A stretch of 64,000 nt of DNA from Charina bottae. Its lineage: Eukaryota > Chordata > Lepidosauria > Squamata > Charinaidae. The stretch lies in NCBI GenBank assembly GCA_023362775.1, contig JALMGJ010000008.1, positions 20,250,501 to 20,314,500 of the forward strand, given 5' to 3'. The notes under the pieces are model-generated. The model had not been told where the DNA came from, did not search any database, and saw only the letters and a list, made by a program, of their open reading frames with translations. The number at the start of each line of letters is the position of its first letter. The stretch's first letter is position 1. Below are positions 58,922 through 64,000 of the stretch, piece by piece. A program made the translations under genes and the position numbers.

Positions 58922-61241
58922 TTCCAGCCCAAAATTGGTAGTTTTAGCAGAGAGAGAGAGAGAGAGAGAGAGAATGAATATGACTAGTAAGGACAAAGGT
59001 AATTCACAGAAATATCTAATTAACTTCAGTTCCTTTAAGAAGACAAAAGAATGCTATTTGCTACATTTTATTTTGAGAATAAGATGTGGCATATTTCTTT
59101 TAGCTTTGTTGTGTTTCTTTTGAAGCCCTATACTAAATTTCTCCAATCCTGTTTGGCAGCATAATATGTCTACATACCTTTTGCTAGTGTTTACAGTTTC
59201 TACAGTAAAGAATTCAAATGACATCCCATAAACTGACATCCTGCAACCCAAAGGCTCTTGTAAGGCTGTTTTCAAAACTTAAGTGTAAACAAATTCCCTC
59301 CACTTCCTTCCCTTTTTTATACAAAAGAGGAAATCTTTGTAGACAAAATAAAACAGCTTAAAAATACCACATGATTGAGAACTTAATAGGATTGTGAACA
59401 TCTGCTTCATGCATCAGTAATCACATCTGTAATAATTTTTCATTGCCTTATATTGCAATATTGTGGGCCTTTCCTAAGACACAGTAACCCTAATTATTCT
59501 TACTTAATTTCAAGGAAAGAGTCAACTCATTATTGTATTTACCCCCTAGGAAGGCACAGTTTTTCTCCCAGAGAATTCGATTTGTTTTATATTCACTGGT
59601 AATAAAAGAAGAAGGTTTTGAAAACAAAGGAATAAGAAGGAGCTACAAATGCCCACAGATCCTGCAGCTGGAAAGTTTAGATGCCCTTAAGAATTAGTCA
59701 GAAGAGTAGCTGTTACTTGGAAGCTGCTGCTTTCTAGTGAATTTATTCCTTTTTGTAATGCCTAAACAGGGCTCCAATTTGATTTCCATCCAGTTTTGTT
59801 TCCCAATCCTCTTTCCTTCCTCTTCCTCTTTCCTTCTTTTTTGTCTTTTCCTTTAGAAGGAAGAAAGCTAGTACTGTATGTCTATCATGTGTTTCTTTGT
59901 TTAACAATAGTTTGGGTGTATGAGACATAATGGGTTGGTATAAATAAGTGGAGGTCTATTACTTTTATAAACGAGGTATCTTATTTTATAGGTAATAATC
60001 CACAATTTATTCATTTGTTTGTACAGGCTATCTCCTTTTTTTTTTTTTGAGTGAGACTTCTGATGTACATACTAACAAGTGTGACATAGGCACCTATTTA
60101 TTAGGTTTGATTCCTGAGACATCATTTAAGGATTATTTTCCCAACTTGTCTTGGCTGGTGATTATGGGAGCTTTAGCCCAACAAATTGATTAAGGCTTCT
60201 TGTACTTCTGCTCAGAAAGACCCTCAGAAACAATAAATAAAGCTTGAAATATTTGAACATCCACAAATATAGTTCAGTCTTGTGGCACTGAATTCCTGCA
60301 GAATGGAACCCTGGTGAGGAGGTTCAGAACTAGCTTCATTCTAATTATTGCCTTGCAGGGTTATTTTCAAAACTTTTTTTTTTCCTATCGTGAATCTTAA
60401 GGTGCATACCTCCAAGTATTTTGACTAAGATCAAGTGTAGTACAAAGTATTACATGTGTATTAAATGTGTATCAAATGAATTGTGGGACAATGTACACAA
60501 AGGTCCTGGAAGCTGGTTGGCTGGATTTGCCACCTGAATCTTGAAAAAAGACTTAGAGGGGATTCACTTCTTATTCCCCCCCCCATCATCTCACCCTTTC
60601 CTCCTAAAAAGGAGGATGTTGCAGGATTTATTTGAATATTTCTCACAATCTATTTTGTGGTAGGTGTTACTCAACCCTATTCATCCACATTACTCAACCC
60701 TATTTATTCACATGGGCCTGCAATGTGGCACCTATCGAGATTAGTGTACCCTTTGACATCTTGCTCATGTATTACTTTTTAGAAAATAAAGTTATTTTCA
60801 ATAATTAAAAATAAATGTTTTAAAAATAAAATTAATTGCAAGCTAGCATTCTGCAAAGCAAAAATCCAACCTCAAGTGCCATCTTTATTTCCAGCAAAGC
60901 CTCTGGGTCCTACACAGGTATTCTTAGAAAACAAAAATTATAATGGCTGTGTTGCAGTGTTCTGTTTGGAAGTTTACTACATTCATGGTAGCCATTTTGT
61001 GAGAGTTTCCGTAACTTTTCACTTTCTAAGTACACATATGGGCCCAAAATATTTGAGGGATCCTGCCCAAAATAATGCTAGGTTTGCAGTAATATCTCAA
61101 TGGACAAATTTGGTGAAATGGTTTCCCTAATTTCTATGCCCACACAGAGTGTGAAGAATTTGGAAAAGCAAGGTAGACATGGCAGTAAATTTAACAGCTT
61201 TCTTTACATCAAATGTTATATCAAGGTGATATAAATTTAAA

Positions 61242-61293
<52 letters not shown>

Positions 61294-63741
61294 ATCTATC
61301 TGTTCAGGATACCTGCTAGAAGCAAATGTAAAGATGCAGTTTCTACTTAAGGATGGGATACAGTTTATTGGGGAGAGACAGAGAAATACACTTAGTATTC
61401 CTGGAGAAGGGAGGAAGAGATGCAGTGAAAAAATGATAAAAAGGCAAAGCTTAATTTGCAAAGATGAAAGAAGGAAAAATTGGTCTCTGCCCCCAAACCA
61501 GAGAAGATCATTGTTTCTGTTTTGGAATACAGTGTCTTTATTTTAGAAATAAATCTTGAAAGGGAACTTACATTGTATCATGAATTCCTTGAACTTTTCA
61601 ACATGGCTGTTTGTATTTCATGTACAAGAGATATTTGAACACTTTCTCTGATTTGAAAATTGGCAGAGGATTCTACCCTGCTTTGTACTTTGCAGGGATT
61701 TTCCCCAACTATATTAAGCTGTGCTAGAGATTCTTGTTTCTAAAGAATCTTCCAAATATTCTTGTTTCCAAAGAACCAAACATTACAATAATACAGAAGG
61801 GTTTCATGGACAGGAATGAAATTATTGCTTACATTTTTGAGCAGCATGAAAATTGTTTGAGATCAACTAAAAATTTCTTCAGCAAATTAAAAAAAAACAG
61901 GAAAAGAATACTGTAGACTTTGTTTGAAATCTGTCAAATTGCCCTAGGGACTATTCTCATAAAAAATTTCTCATTCTGTGACCAAAAATTCCATAATTTT
62001 CAAAGAATCACGTTCCTATCTTATTAAATACATAGATTTCACTAAAATCTGGGAGAAGGCATATTTTTCTTATACTCACTTTTTTTTTAGTCTAAAATGG
62101 ATATGATTTATTGCATTCTAGTGTTTTTATTGCCATTTAGTCATATTTTATTCAAATATGGTAGTTTTGTGATATAAAAAGTAATTGGAACATGTATGAT
62201 ATACAATTGTGTCTACCTAGCTGTAAGCAGATAAGTTGCTTCTTTGTTGCTCATTGTTCTTTTAATCTGAGCGTGCCATTCCTATAATTTATATTTCATC
62301 AATTTTAGAATTAAGGAGAACTGCATTAAGAATATATTGTATATTTATTTATTTATACTTGTCATAAATCCCTCTTCATGCTTACATAGTAATCCATAGT
62401 AATGGAAGTCAAACATCTTCCATTACTTGATTATGGGCTTTGCTAAGGAATAATAAATATTTGAGAACCTTTACCAAATTAAAATATTCTCAGCTAATAC
62501 TAAGGAGCTGTATAGCCTAATTAAAATGAAAAAAAAAAACCTTTATTTGAACCTAAGCAAGGAAAATGCACATATTATGTCTTCAAGAGATGTATATTAA
62601 AAACAATAATGAAAACTACTGGAATGCAAATATCTTGGTAAAAAAATTGTGGGGAAAAATAGAGTAGCTATACATGTGGAAAAAGTACTGTGTAATCTGG
62701 AAAAACAAGATGAAGAAGGGAGATTTATAATACTACATTTTCAGACTGAATGTGGGGAAATAATGATTGCTTTAATTTATCTCCCAGATGACAACAAAAT
62801 AAAGCTGAATGAGGAAGTAATGCAAGAACTGTTAAGAGAAAGCAAACAGTAACTCAGAAACTCCTGGGAAAGGAGAAGGCATGAGAAAAAAATACTCAAG
62901 ATAATCCTGGCTTGAGTCTGTCTGGTATCAGAGGGTACAGAGGAAAATTCTGGCATGATTTCAAGGTTCTTTCAAGATTCTGTTAATGTACCCTATAGCA
63001 ATAAAGTAACATTCCTATAATCCTTGCACTGTCTGTTTCCTGATTTGGCCTACCTCAAACAGCTCACAATGGTATATGTTGCAGGCATTGACATCCTTTT
63101 TTAACATTCGTGACCAGTTTTGCAGTGAAATTTGATAAACTGGGTTTTTCTACCAGGATGATGTTTGGGTAGTAAAAGCATGCTTTTTTGGTATTATTTC
63201 TTTCAACATGTAACCCTGGCATATTTCTTATCATTTCTTTAGCATCTTCTTTAAAATCTTCTGATTATGCAGCACATAAGATAATGCATCATTGTTTAAT
63301 TATTTTCACTTTTTTTTTTGCTATAGAAGTTATAATCAGGGCACATTTCCTCTGTAAACTAAAAGACTGAATTGTGGTTTCTCTAAATCCACCCACCTTC
63401 ACAAATGTGTAAAATTTTAAATGAGAATAACTATATATAATTGACAATATACTACACCCACAGGAAGTGATATATTTCCATTCTTATTCTTACACAGAAG
63501 TCAAGTATCATACATTTTTCTTCACCTGTCCAATACACCTACTTAGAAATGCTGTTACAGACCACATAGTAAGAAAGTTACCAAGGGAAAGAAAGGGAAA
63601 AGGCAAAACTTTCTAATTTGTTACTTATAAATTCAAAAGTTAAAGTAATTCTCTAGAAAAAAATCCTTATTGGAAACAGTAGACAACATAATATTGTATC
63701 AAAATCAGATTTAAGCTGCAATTGCTATTTGTGGGAAGTTA
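58922..63741. other. Non-coding sequence with microsatellites
   Basis: GA array at 58949-58973 and ATCT array at 61242-61291; otherwise AT-rich. Small open frames (60876, 61334, 62649 and others) lack family resemblance. A 23-base AG-to-GT interval at 60896-60918 was considered as a micro-exon but not accepted. Confidence 0.45.
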
Positions 63742-64000
63742 GTGTTACCATCCCTGGGTAAGGTAATGGCAACCCACCCCAGTATTCTTGCCGTGAAAAC
63801 TAAATGGATCAGTACAACCAGAGATATGTCGGTATACCATCGGAAGATGGGACTCCCAGGTCGGAAGATGGTCAAAATGCTACTGGGGAGGAACAGAGGA
63901 TACGTTCAACTAGCCCCAGATGTGATGACGCAGCTAGCTCAAAGCCGAAAGGACGGCTAGCGGCCGACGGTGCTGGTGGTGAACAACGAATCCGATGTTC
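63742..64000 (+). mobile_element. BovB LINE, 5' end, continues past the window
   Basis: From about 63843 it is closely similar to 17597 onward. It extends about 100 bases further 5' with 'aaggtaatggcaacccaccc' and 'agtattcttgccgtgaaaac', 5' region text absent from the 17.6 kb copy. The coding frame is just beginning at the window edge, so intactness cannot be judged. Confidence 0.85.

Noticed and set aside
60896..60918. Micro-exon candidate of 23 bases after a T-rich acceptor (tttatttccag) with a GT donor
   Set aside because: Too short to judge, weak donor, and nothing links it to the candidate exons upstream.

Overview
This window is a piece of vertebrate nuclear genome, most likely from a squamate reptile (snake or lizard). 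It has large introns with GT/AG splice sites, AT-rich non-coding DNA, and a typical squamate repeat mix: BovB/RTE LINEs of two lineages, tRNA-derived SINEs, a 5S-rRNA-derived SINE, L2-like and L1 LINEs, Penelope-like elements, hAT and Tc1 DNA transposons, and one solo LTR. The species cannot be named from the sequence. There is no prokaryotic content.

Genes. The left 16 kb holds the last five coding exons of QRFPR (the 26RFa/QRFP RF-amide peptide receptor, GPR103) on the + strand, at 2669-2827, 4033-4094, 6989-7224, 13903-14000 and 15307-15704. The reading frame is intact from just before TM3 to the stop codon; exon 1 lies upstream of the window. From about 40.7 kb to 54.2 kb a second + strand gene is suggested by three phase-compatible candidate exons (40711-40825, 43517-43605, 54059-54161). 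In mammals TNIP3 lies 3' of QRFPR in the same orientation, so these may be 5' TNIP3 exons; I infer this mainly from position and phase.

Mobile DNA. (1) 5-24 kb carries five copies of one hAT family with shared termini: a 4.36 kb copy with a decayed BED-finger transposase and four GC-rich non-autonomous copies, three with perfect 8-bp target duplications. (2) 17.5-20.7 kb carries a nearly complete BovB LINE broken by one stop codon and flanked by an exceptionally long 108-bp target duplication. (3) Four Penelope-like insertions (2.2, 23.0, 25.4-26.3, 48.8-49.3 kb) form palindromes; three carry hammerhead-ribozyme-like cores and one keeps a GIY-YIG endonuclease reading frame. (4) 29.15-30.4 kb is a circularly permuted BovB fragment. 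(5) 31.8-33.4 kb is a Tc1 transposon with an apparently intact DD34E transposase. (6) The right end has a frameshifted L2-like LINE, a second hAT MITE family, an L1 3' end split by a BovB-like insertion, and the start of another BovB at the window edge.

The rest (about 20.7-22.6, 24.3-25.4, 26.3-27.8, 35.9-37.7, 52.3-54.0, 54.2-56.9 and 58.9-63.7 kb) is intronic or intergenic sequence with microsatellites and no gene I can support.
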